Shown in pieces: positions 6,400 through 12,421 of a stretch of DNA of 13,354 bases. Position 1 is the stretch's first letter. Every line of letters begins with the position of its first letter. Origin of the DNA: JAEYZS01 sp031374125 (GTDB lineage Bacteria > Bdellovibrionota > Bdellovibrionia > Bdellovibrionales > JAEYZS01). The notes under the pieces were generated by a model that was not told the DNA's origin, did no database searches, and saw only the letters and a program-made list of their open reading frames with translations. The translations under genes were made by a program, and so were the position numbers. The DNA lies in NCBI GenBank assembly GCA_031374125.1, contig JANMFM010000130.1, forward strand, positions 1 to 13,354. The letters are read 5' to 3'.

Positions 6400-7224
6400 A
6401 TGAAGTTTATCATTTTAGGAATTTTACTGATTGCGCTCAGCGCATGTTCTGCTTTTAACAGAAGAGCAGATCAAAACGAGAAAACTATCGAAGCTCCCCT
6501 CGCCAATGCCGATGCAAAAGATGACGCCCCTTCAATGTCTGCCCCACAAGATGCACCGACCGATGATTCAAAGCCCCTCACCGACAATATCGCAAGCCCT
6601 ATGGTTGAGGCGCCAGTTAGCGACCAGCCTGAAAATGAAACTCTCGATGTGACTCTACAAAAAAAATCTTATCTTGATGAAAAGTATCACGAACCTAAAT
6701 CAGATATTCTTCCTGCTGCACAGAGAACTGAAAGCACTTACTCTGGAACATCTAGCGGCGTTGATCCTGATAAAGCATTGGGATGGCTTAAAAATGGTAA
6801 TAAAAGGTTCTTAAAGGGATCCTTAAGAGCTGATGGCCAATCCAAAAAAGACATCAAACGCTTAGCAAAGGCAGAAAAACCTCATGCTGTGATCTTTACT
6901 ACTAGTGATTCCAGAATTTCTCCAGAAATTATCTTTGATGAGAAGCTAGGTGAAATATATGTGATCAGAAATCTCGGCCTGTCTGTTGATACCTCGGTTT
7001 TAAATACCGTGGATTATGCTATCGGAGAATTGGGCACAAGACTCATCATCGTATTGGATAGAAGCTATCCAGGAAAACAAATGGATTTTAGTCATGCAGA
7101 TGAGACTTCCCAAAAACTTTTTGACCAATCTACCATTTTAAAAACGGCACTCGAATCTAAACAGGTTAAGGTTATCTCCGCTATCTACGATATAGAAACC
7201 GGAAAAGTTATATTCGGAAAATAG
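6400..7224 (+). CDS. Lipoprotein with beta-carbonic-anhydrase-like domain lacking zinc ligands
   Basis: A 274-residue protein. Residues 1-16 are a lipoprotein signal (IALSAC, Cys16, then Ser, so outer membrane is likely). Residues 17 to about 118 are acidic, Ala/Pro/Asp-rich and probably a flexible tether. From about 121 the chain follows beta-carbonic anhydrase: ALGWLKNGNKRF, KPHAVIFTTSDSR (165-172), PEIIFDEKLGEIYVIRNLG, LNTVDYAIGELGTRLIIVL, and a terminal ISAIYDIETGKVIF. The zinc-binding Cys of CxDSR is Thr168, and the His and Cys of the GHxxCG motif are Arg221 and Pro224 (LDRSYPG), while Asp170-Arg172 of the catalytic dyad remain. The helical region after that motif is shortened. It should therefore not hydrate CO2 and is probably a binding or structural pseudoenzyme (inference). 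The start is the only ATG before a normal signal; its ribosome-binding site is buried in the preceding hairpin. Confidence 0.85.
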   Translation: MKFIILGILLIALSACSAFNRRADQNEKTIEAPLANADAKDDAPSMSAPQDAPTDDSKPLTDNIASPMVEAPVSDQPENETLDVTLQKKSYLDEKYHEPKSDILPAAQRTESTYSGTSSGVDPDKALGWLKNGNKRFLKGSLRADGQSKKDIKRLAKAEKPHAVIFTTSDSRISPEIIFDEKLGEIYVIRNLGLSVDTSVLNTVDYAIGELGTRLIIVLDRSYPGKQMDFSHADETSQKLFDQSTILKTALESKQVKVISAIYDIETGKVIFGK

Positions 7225-7239
7225 TGGTGTCAAAAAGTC

Positions 7240-7255
7240 TGGCACTCCCCTTGCT
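7240..7255 (+). promoter_or_regulatory. Sigma-54 (RpoN) promoter of the cysteine-rich protein gene
   Basis: TGGCAC (7240-7245), five bases, TTGCT (7251-7255) matches the -24/-12 consensus TGGCAC-N5-TTGCW exactly, with the diagnostic GG and GC dinucleotides ten bases apart. Transcription would begin near 7266, about 33 bases before the ATG at 7299. Such promoters need an enhancer-binding ATPase, whose site would lie in or upstream of the end of the preceding gene. An inverted repeat TTGTTAAT/ATTAACAA (7259-7266, 7281-7288) spans the start region. Confidence 0.7.
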
Positions 7256-7298
7256 TTATTGTTAATTAATATGCTTTACCATTAACAAGGGGGACAAA

Positions 7299-7766
7299 AT
7301 GACACGTATTTATTCAATTCTATTCACAGCTTTTATGCTTTTCATGGCTACACCAAACGCAGATGCTTTCAGTTGCAAGCAAGGCGGACAGCTCTGCGGC
7401 AACAGCGACTCTTCGTGCTGCAGTGGGAATTGCATACAAGTTCCAGGAAACAACAATAACTATTGTGCTGCAGGCCACAGTGGTGGAACAAACAGCTGCT
7501 ACTACGATTCAGATTGTAGACCAGGATATGATTGTCGATATGGACGCTGCGAATATGCAGGATACGGCGGCGGATCAAATAGTTGCTACTACGATTCAGA
7601 CTGCAGACCTGGATATGATTGCCGATACGGACGCTGCGAGTATGCAGGATTTGGCGGCGGAAACAGCTGTTCACCAAGTGGTGCGTTATGTGGCAATTCC
7701 GATAGCGCATGCTGCTCAGGCGATTGCATCCAAGTTCCAGGCAATAACAATAACTATTGCAGATAA
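7299..7766 (+). CDS. Secreted cysteine-rich protein with two knottin-like modules and two central repeats
   Basis: A 155-residue protein with a signal peptide (residues 1-23, ending ADA). The mature part has 20 cysteines in an A-B-B-A layout. Two outer modules (26-56 and 124-154) share the pattern C-x6-C-x6-CC-x3-C-x10-C and the words CGNSDS, CCSG and CIQVPGNNNNYC. This is the spacing of inhibitor cystine knots, as in many animal and plant toxin or inhibitor peptides. Two inner repeats (66-94 and 95-121) read SCYYDSDCRPGYDCRYGRC with C-x5-C-x5-C-x4-C, as in small disulfide modules (Dickkopf or EB-like). Gly-rich linkers join them. The design points to a very stable extracellular or periplasmic protein, possibly a toxin, inhibitor or adhesin (inference). 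It has a strong GGGGG ribosome-binding site, a sigma-54 promoter, and a long terminator, so it is a single-gene transcript. Confidence 0.85.
   Translation: MTRIYSILFTAFMLFMATPNADAFSCKQGGQLCGNSDSSCCSGNCIQVPGNNNNYCAAGHSGGTNSCYYDSDCRPGYDCRYGRCEYAGYGGGSNSCYYDSDCRPGYDCRYGRCEYAGFGGGNSCSPSGALCGNSDSACCSGDCIQVPGNNNNYCR
7494..7661 (+). repeat. Two tandem 87-base coding repeats in the cysteine-rich protein gene
   Basis: Copy 1 is 7494-7580 and copy 2 is 7581-7661 (the end is shorter by two codons). They encode nearly identical 19-residue cysteine modules plus a Gly-rich linker and differ mostly at third codon positions, which points to a duplication kept under protein-level selection. The outer modules at 7374-7466 and 7668-7760 form a second, non-adjacent pair of related sequences. 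Confidence 0.85.
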
Positions 7767-7790
7767 TCTAGTTTAGCTAGCCAATCTTCC

Positions 7791-7834
7791 AAACACATAT
7801 TGTATATACAAGTATATACAATATGTGTTTTACC
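7791..7834 (+). terminator. AT-rich 19-bp perfect hairpin terminator
   Basis: The 19 bases at 7791-7809 and their exact complement at 7812-7830 leave only AA between them. The right arm ends in GTTTT, so with the T-run it fits an intrinsic terminator for the cysteine-rich protein gene, 24 bases after its stop. The stem is unusually AT-rich and the mirror-side A-run means it could also act from the other strand. Confidence 0.6.
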
Positions 7835-7963
7835 AACGTAGATACTCCTTTAACATCTTTATAACTTACTATAGATATTCTCATTCTTATTCACTGAAAG
7901 ATTTTCAGAACATTCTCAAATACTACTTTTAACTAGCCGAGTCCTACATCATCAACTAACTTC
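7832..7963. other. Non-coding leader region upstream of the barstar-like gene
   Basis: This gap of about 130 bases holds no open frame I can support. It contains a small inverted repeat CTGAAA-GAT-TTTCAG (7894-7908) that could be an operator, and a weak promoter-like pair TTTAAC (7849-7854) and TATAGA (7870-7875) with a short 15-base spacer. The promoter of the 7988 gene is expected here. Confidence 0.35.
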
Positions 7964-7981
7964 CCCCTAACAACCTAGGGG
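7964..7981 (+). promoter_or_regulatory. RBS-sequestering hairpin of the barstar-like gene
   Basis: CCCCTA (7964-7969) and TAGGGG (7976-7981) form a 6-base GC-rich stem around ACAACC. The AGGGG Shine-Dalgarno sequence (7977-7981) of the gene starting at 7988 lies in the right arm, so translation would require opening of the stem. Confidence 0.5.
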
Positions 7982-7987
7982 TAGATA

Positions 7988-8338
7988 ATGTTTAAAATAT
8001 TTTTGGCTTTTACTCTCTCTGTATTTTTTGGTCTCAACACTCACGCAAGCACGATCAGCAAGGATTGCACATCGAACATTGCAATTATTGATGGAAAAGT
8101 AATTAATACCGAAAGCGCTCTTCATGACTCTTTGTCAGAGCAACTTTGCTTTCCTGCTTATTACGGTAAAAATTTAGATGCTTTATATGACATGCTAATT
8201 TCTGTAAGCCAGCCCACTCAGATCAATATTACTAATCCAATGGATCTTGAGAACGCTCTAGGAAAAGAAAAATACCAAGCATTGATACTTCTTTTAAAAG
8301 AAGCATCCATGGAAAATTCTAATTTAAACTTCAAATAG
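7988..8338 (+). CDS. Exported barstar-like protein (barnase-inhibitor family)
   Basis: A 116-residue protein: a signal peptide at residues 1-20 (ending NTHA) followed by a full barstar-like domain. The family pattern is clear: IAIIDGKVI (31-39), ALHDSLSEQL (44-53), FPAYYGKNLDALYDML (55-70) and a later LLKEA. The two acidic residues of NLDALxD (Asp64 and Asp68), which in barstar of Bacillus amyloliquefaciens contact the barnase active site, are kept, while its Trp between them is Tyr67. Barstars normally act in the cytoplasm against the cell's own RNase; here the signal peptide sends it outward. The mature part has two cysteines (27 and 54) that could form a disulfide. No barnase-like gene is seen nearby. 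It may protect the periplasm from a foreign RNase or bind a different partner (inference). Its 3' end overlaps the convergent gene by 15 bases. Confidence 0.85.
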   Translation: MFKIFLAFTLSVFFGLNTHASTISKDCTSNIAIIDGKVINTESALHDSLSEQLCFPAYYGKNLDALYDMLISVSQPTQINITNPMDLENALGKEKYQALILLLKEASMENSNLNFK

Positions 8339-9127
8339 ATCCACGTTGAAACAAATCAGTTTTTCGGGTTTTTCCTTAACAACTGATTTCGATAACTCAG
8401 CCATAACCTCACTTATCTTCGCTCTGAGTTTTTCATATTGATCATTCGAGATAGACATGGGTGCAGTCAAAAATAATTGCTCAGAACTTTTGTTATCCAT
8501 GCGCTCAAAACCTTTTACTCTCCAGCTCATTTGGCGTGTTTTGATGTATGGAGAATCTGCTTCCAAGTGAGTGCGGTTTGGTCCCAATCTATATTCCCCA
8601 TTTTTTTCTTCGCACAAGCCATGTTGAATTAAAAACTGAATCACATTGGACACAATGGATTTATTAAGCTGTAAGCGTTCGGCAATCTGATCAATAGATT
8701 TGTAACCTTCAATAGAGGTCAAAAGCCGAATTGCACTGTAATACCAATTAGAATGAAATGTTGCTTTCTCCGCTTCCGTCAGCTCCATATCTTGAGGTAA
8801 AAGTTTTTTTAGATCTTTAGATTTCAATATAATTTGCTTGATGAGATTTTTAAAATGATTTTGTAATTTGAATGATCCAGCTCTTTCATACTGAACCAGC
8901 GCTAAAAAATATTCTTTCTCTAAATCATTGAGACCAAGATATTCTGCCAGCTCGTAAGCATGCTCTACGGATAAATGTCTATCGGAACTGAACACTTGGC
9001 TGATCATCACGGTGCTCATTCCGAGCGCATCCGCAATCTTCTTATACTGACCATGTCCAACCTTAGGCTTTGATTTTACCCATGAATCTACAAATTCTTT
9101 ATAGTTTTTAAATTCAAATATATTCAT
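8324..9127 (-). CDS. TIGR02147-family (DUF4423-type) regulator
   Basis: A 267-residue cytoplasmic protein with the full family layout. N-terminus IFEFKNYKEFVDSWVKSK; a helix-turn-helix (YKKIADALGMSTVMISQVF, then SSDRHLSVEHAYELAEYLGL); LEKEYFLALVQYERAGS; WYYSAIRLL and a second winged-helix segment (SIDQIAERLQLNKSIVSNVI); then QMSWRVKGFERM and LTAPMSISNDQYEKLRAKI, ending ICFNVDLFEV. The family is presumed to regulate transcription, with no proven target. It is divergent from the small secreted protein gene at 9275 and overlaps the barstar-like gene tail to tail, so these are the likeliest partners. A weak promoter (TTCATT 9170-9165, TATTAT 9147-9142 on the minus strand) and AAGG precede the ATG. 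Confidence 0.9.
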   Translation of the reverse strand: MNIFEFKNYKEFVDSWVKSKPKVGHGQYKKIADALGMSTVMISQVFSSDRHLSVEHAYELAEYLGLNDLEKEYFLALVQYERAGSFKLQNHFKNLIKQIILKSKDLKKLLPQDMELTEAEKATFHSNWYYSAIRLLTSIEGYKSIDQIAERLQLNKSIVSNVIQFLIQHGLCEEKNGEYRLGPNRTHLEADSPYIKTRQMSWRVKGFERMDNKSSEQLFLTAPMSISNDQYEKLRAKISEVMAELSKSVVKEKPEKLICFNVDLFEV

Positions 9128-9141
9128 AATTTCAATACCTT

Positions 9142-9170
9142 ATAATATAATTAACATTCTATTTAATGAA
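9142..9170 (-). promoter_or_regulatory. Possible housekeeping promoter of the 8324-9127 regulator
   Basis: On the minus strand TTCATT and TATTAT are separated by 17 bases and followed by a short AT-rich leader with AAGG before the ATG. The -35 match is poor, and the whole region is AT-rich, so chance matches are easy. Confidence 0.3.
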
Positions 9171-9274
9171 TTCGTTAGATATTAACAAACTAATAATAGC
9201 ATTTCAATAGAAATTAACGCATTATGCCAATCACGCGGATGGGAATGAATACAACCAAAACCTTAGGAGGTTTT

Positions 9275-9631
9275 ATGAAGAATTTAGTTTTAACAACAAT
9301 AGCATTAGCACTTATCTCAGTAAGCTCATTTGCAGCCGATGTCTGTACTAATCACAACGGATCAGTTATTTACGATACGGCCACCACACTTGATAACTCT
9401 ACTGTTATCATGAATCCTAGAGTCTTAATTGCAGGACAAGAAGCTTTTGTTTTTGGCACTGTTTACAGTGATGCACCCATCTGCAAAGTCCTTGGTTTCT
9501 CTGGTGGCAAGGTTAGCGAGACAGATCGTTCTGATAATTCTTTAGTTGCTAGATTTAATGATTACGGTCAGTTGACGTACGTTAGTACAGGATCTTTTGA
9601 TAAAATCAAAACAGTTGTTTGTTTAAAATAA
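9275..9631 (+). CDS. Small secreted protein of unknown function
   Basis: A 118-residue protein with a signal peptide at residues 1-21 (MKNLVLTTIALALISVSSFA, then ADVC) and a mature part of about 98 residues with three cysteines, two near the start and middle and one in the C-terminal VVCLK. The predicted strand-rich pattern (VIYDTATTL, TVIMNPRVLI, AFVFGTVY, QLTYVSTGSF) suggests a small beta domain. I do not recognise the family. The frame is open from 9224, but the strong TTAGGAGG site and the signal sequence fix the start at 9275. It is transcribed away from the TIGR02147 regulator and closed by a stem-loop, so it is probably a single-gene unit. Confidence 0.75.
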   Translation: MKNLVLTTIALALISVSSFAADVCTNHNGSVIYDTATTLDNSTVIMNPRVLIAGQEAFVFGTVYSDAPICKVLGFSGGKVSETDRSDNSLVARFNDYGQLTYVSTGSFDKIKTVVCLK

Positions 9632-9641
9632 CAATTCTCAA

Positions 9642-9669
9642 TGAAGGGTAAATGATTTTTTACCCTTCA
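9642..9669 (+). terminator. Perfect 11-bp stem-loop after the small secreted protein gene
   Basis: TGAAGGGTAAA (9642-9652) and its complement (9659-9669) enclose TGATTT. There is no T-run after the right arm, so it is either a weak terminator or an mRNA-stabilising element. It begins 10 bases after the stop codon. Confidence 0.5.
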
Positions 9670-9713
9670 ACTCGGCACATCTTTTGAATTATTTAATTAC
9701 GGAGAAATAAAAC

Positions 9714-11387
9714 ATGAAATCGACCTCACTAAATCTTTTATATAAGATGCTGATTGCTATTGCTGTCACGATCCTAGCCGGAGCATGCGCAAAAAACGCT
9801 GGAAACCCTGGCAACAATTTAACAGGAATGACATCCACTCCAGCAACTGGTGGCGATGGAGATACTGGTGGTATCGATAGTTCTGGTGGCGACACTCTCA
9901 AAAGTACAAAAGAAGATGTTAACAAAGCACTCAAAGATATTAAAACCAAACTGATTTTCGCCAAAAAAAGATTGAGTTTATCTTTATCCGAATACGATTA
10001 TAACAATGAAAAGGATCGAAATTTTTTCGAAAAAGAATTTAAGTCTGATGATATGTTACTTATGATTCGTTTTATTTCGCAGAATAAAGTGGATTTCAAC
10101 ACAGAAGTTTCTAAAGAAATGAGATCCATTGATATTCGCGCTATCAATTTTGAAAACGTAAAATTTATAATTAAAGAAAATGACTATTGCGTTGGAGATA
10201 ATCAACATAAGGCAGCTAGCGCTAAGGGCAATATTAAAGACGGAGAAATTTGCTTGAGCGTTCCCGCTTTTATGAAAGTCGCGCCAGAAGCATTAACTTC
10301 TCAGGTGATTACATTGGCTCTTCATGAAGTGGCTCATCTCTATGGTTTTAACGAAGAAGAAGCCGTCCGAATTCAAAAATTCTTATTGATCAATATGAAT
10401 GCACATACTCCTTCAGAAGAGTCTATTTATCGCTTGCAGAATAACCTAGAATCGCTTCAGGTTGACGCCATCAATCTTATGAGTTCACTGGTAAGAGCGA
10501 ATAGTGATGTTGAAGTGTGCAATAATATTGGAATACTTTCGCGCGCCCTCACAGAAGCAGAATACATACATTCTTTAAAAAATAGTATAAAACTAGTTCC
10601 ATCGTGGTTTGCAGATATATTTGTGACGGGCTTAGAAATTAAAAATGCCGTAAGATATTGTGGTGTAAATGAGAAATCTTATTCTCCCGAAGCAGATCAA
10701 GTAGAAATGCTGCAAAAGAAAAATTTATCGAAGAGCATTAACTTTATTCTCGACGGTATCCATCTGCACATTCAAAAAATCACATACTATCTCGATCCAA
10801 CAGTACTCAATGAAGTGCCTACGGGATATAATTTCGCGGTTGCTCTGACTCAGTATTATGGTTCAGAAATTTCTTTACTCGGACAAGAAAAAATCCAAGG
10901 CCTCACTCCTGCAATAGATGCGACAAAAAACTTAGTGTGTGCGATTCGCCCCTTGAGCTGGCCAAAAGAGGAAAATTCAGTAGCATCACCACCTCAGTTC
11001 ATTTATGGCAATCCAGAGAAGGGCCAGCTTTATGCTTTCACCAATATGCAATTCGAAAATAAAAATATGGGTGAAATCATGGTGAGGCAAGCTGCTGGAA
11101 ATAACGGTTTAGAAATTGCCATTATGCTCAAAGGTATTTCTGACGCAAAAATTATTTCTGGTCACGGCTATCTTGGCGGAGACGATAAATTAAACGAAGA
11201 AACTGGTGTGAGAAGAAGAGAGCTTATTCCCATGGGGATTTTGTATCCCGGGGTGTATGATCATTTGGAATTAAAGTATTTGAATACACTGGATAATGAA
11301 AACTATCTTATTCGTTGCGAAGTATCTAAAATTCCATATGATCATACAAAACCAATTTACTTAAAATACGATTATTTTAAAAAATAA
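9714..11387 (+). CDS. Lipoprotein with HExxH metallopeptidase-like motif
   Basis: A 557-residue protein. Residues 1-25 are a lipoprotein signal (TILAGAC, Cys25), followed by a Gly/Ser/Thr/Asp-rich tether to about 60 and a charged helical stretch. LALHEVAHLYG holds H204-E205-x-x-H208, the zincin signature, followed by NEEEAV (213-218), which could supply a third metal ligand. About 50 residues before it a Cys pair (DYCVGDN, GEICLSV) may form a disulfide. The C-terminal 180 residues look beta-rich and probably form a separate domain that I do not recognise. Expected role: a surface or periplasmic zinc protease, but substrate and activity are unknown. GGAG precedes the ATG. The lipoprotein gene at 11402 follows after 14 bases, so the two are probably co-transcribed. 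Confidence 0.75.
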   Translation: MKSTSLNLLYKMLIAIAVTILAGACAKNAGNPGNNLTGMTSTPATGGDGDTGGIDSSGGDTLKSTKEDVNKALKDIKTKLIFAKKRLSLSLSEYDYNNEKDRNFFEKEFKSDDMLLMIRFISQNKVDFNTEVSKEMRSIDIRAINFENVKFIIKENDYCVGDNQHKAASAKGNIKDGEICLSVPAFMKVAPEALTSQVITLALHEVAHLYGFNEEEAVRIQKFLLINMNAHTPSEESIYRLQNNLESLQVDAINLMSSLVRANSDVEVCNNIGILSRALTEAEYIHSLKNSIKLVPSWFADIFVTGLEIKNAVRYCGVNEKSYSPEADQVEMLQKKNLSKSINFILDGIHLHIQKITYYLDPTVLNEVPTGYNFAVALTQYYGSEISLLGQEKIQGLTPAIDATKNLVCAIRPLSWPKEENSVASPPQFIYGNPEKGQLYAFTNMQFENKNMGEIMVRQAAGNNGLEIAIMLKGISDAKIISGHGYLGGDDKLNEETGVRRRELIPMGILYPGVYDHLELKYLNTLDNENYLIRCEVSKIPYDHTKPIYLKYDYFKK

Positions 11388-11401
11388 AGCAAAGGATTGA
11401 T

Positions 11402-11812
11402 ATGAAATTAATTTTAATATTTGTTATCGCATTGGTTTTTAATGCCTGCTCAACCGCTAGCGTTCGCGTGATGCCTGGGGAAGACGGAGTAAACACCGTA
11501 ATTTCAAAAGACATCGAAAGCGAAGGCGCCGAAGAAGAAGCCGTTGATGCCGCCAAGAAATATTGCGAAGAAAAAAAGAAAGAGGCTGTTTTCATTAAAA
11601 CTGAAAACACAAAGTACACAGGATCAATGGACGAAGAGACTCGTAAAACCGTACGCAATGCTTCAAAAGTCGGAATGATCTTAGGTGGCGCTGGAACCGC
11701 CGGTGATCGCACCCGTGGTGCGGGAGCAGTTCTAGGAACTGCCGGTACCGTTGGTTACGGAATGACATCTGATCGTGATTACGTTTCAGAATTAAAATTC
11801 AAATGTAAATAG
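11402..11812 (+). CDS. Small glycine-rich lipoprotein
   Basis: A 136-residue protein. The first 16 residues form a hydrophobic signal ending FNAC; the -1 Ala and Cys16 fit a lipobox, while Phe at -3 is unusual. A charged stretch (EGAEEEAVDAAKKYCEEKKKEAVF) is followed by a glycine-rich, alternating Gly/Ala segment (VGMILGGAG, then GAGAVLGTAGTVGYG) resembling glycine-zipper regions, and a final YVSELKFKCK with a second cysteine pair candidate. Function unknown; such proteins are usually outer-membrane attached. AAAGGA precedes the ATG. It is the second gene of a likely two-gene unit with the HExxH lipoprotein. Confidence 0.7.
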   Translation: MKLILIFVIALVFNACSTASVRVMPGEDGVNTVISKDIESEGAEEEAVDAAKKYCEEKKKEAVFIKTENTKYTGSMDEETRKTVRNASKVGMILGGAGTAGDRTRGAGAVLGTAGTVGYGMTSDRDYVSELKFKCK

Positions 11813-11830
11813 AGTTACATTATGCCAGAT

Positions 11831-11871
11831 CATGCCATATTAAGCGTATTTTTATTGCCTGATATGGCATG
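11831..11871. terminator. Stem-loop between convergent lipoprotein and fliW genes
   Basis: CATGCCATAT (11831-11840) and ATATGGCATG (11862-11871) form a 10-base perfect stem with a 21-base loop, followed by CTTTAAAAAAC. A partly matching upstream copy, ATGCCAGATCA (11822-11832), can compete for the right arm with one mismatch. It probably ends transcription from one or both sides; T-runs are weak on each strand. Confidence 0.45.
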
Positions 11872-11885
11872 CTTTAAAAAACGAG

Positions 11886-12407
11886 CTACAGTTCTGCGAG
11901 TGACAGTGCTTGCGGAACAGACTTCTCTGTTGCGCTTGTCTCTCTGAACTTTTGATTTGGCATTTGTACCAAACGCTGTTGTAGAGATGTAAAGATAGGC
12001 TCACGAATCGCCAAGTGATTATCTTGCAATACACACTGTCTAGAAACTCTCGAGCTCAAGTGAATTACGATGGGAGCTTTGAGGTTTGCCGTCATGAGTT
12101 TTGCATCGTCTGGAATCGTGATGATTGAGAAAGATCTTACTTTTTCTTGCGCTTTTAAACCCATAGCTTCTAGGTCGTTCTTTGCAAGCGTTAGCTTGTA
12201 ATTTGGAACAAAGAATTCTGGTTCTAAAACTGGAAACGCAATGGCTGGGGTTTCAGTAGATTGAAGCCACACAAAGATTTCATCCTGTGGGTCCTCTAAC
12301 AATACAAAATGTCTAAGTTCGCTAAAACCTAGAAGACCTTCTGGAAAAAACAGAACGTCAGTCTCTTGTATTTCAATTTGTCCAAAACGAGACGTTTGAA
12401 CAGTCAT
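11886..12407 (-). CDS. fliW: Flagellar assembly factor FliW
   Basis: A 173-residue cytoplasmic protein. In species where it is studied FliW binds both flagellin and CsrA: when flagellin is exported, freed FliW blocks CsrA and relieves translational repression of flagellin. Seen directly: RFGQIEIQETDVLFFPEGLLGF (family form: F...I.F..GLpGF), EDPQDEIFVWLQSTETPAIAFPV and SFSIITIPDD, in the family's usual order. The C-terminal 30 residues are longer than average and polar. The frame is open to 12446, but ATG 12407 follows GGGGGGA at good spacing and gives the usual start. Just upstream lies csrA, and before it flgL, the common order of this checkpoint module. Confidence 0.93.
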   Translation of the reverse strand: MTVQTSRFGQIEIQETDVLFFPEGLLGFSELRHFVLLEDPQDEIFVWLQSTETPAIAFPVLEPEFFVPNYKLTLAKNDLEAMGLKAQEKVRSFSIITIPDDAKLMTANLKAPIVIHLSSRVSRQCVLQDNHLAIREPIFTSLQQRLVQMPNQKFRETSATEKSVPQALSLAEL

Positions 12408-12421
12408 TGCAAATCCCCCCT

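Noticed and set aside
7494..7661. Tandem repeat considered as a CRISPR or satellite array
   Set aside because: Only two copies, in phase with codons, differing at third positions: it is a protein-module duplication.
7363..7776. A second long open frame overlapping the cysteine-rich protein gene
   Set aside because: It arises from the repetitive codons of the real gene in a shifted frame; it lacks a ribosome-binding site and a sensible composition, while the annotated frame has a signal peptide and patterned cysteines.
9673..9688. Sigma-54-like CGGCAC-N5-TTGAA before the HExxH lipoprotein gene
   Set aside because: The essential GC at -12 is GA and the -24 T is C, so it is too weak to call beside the perfect site at 7240-7255.
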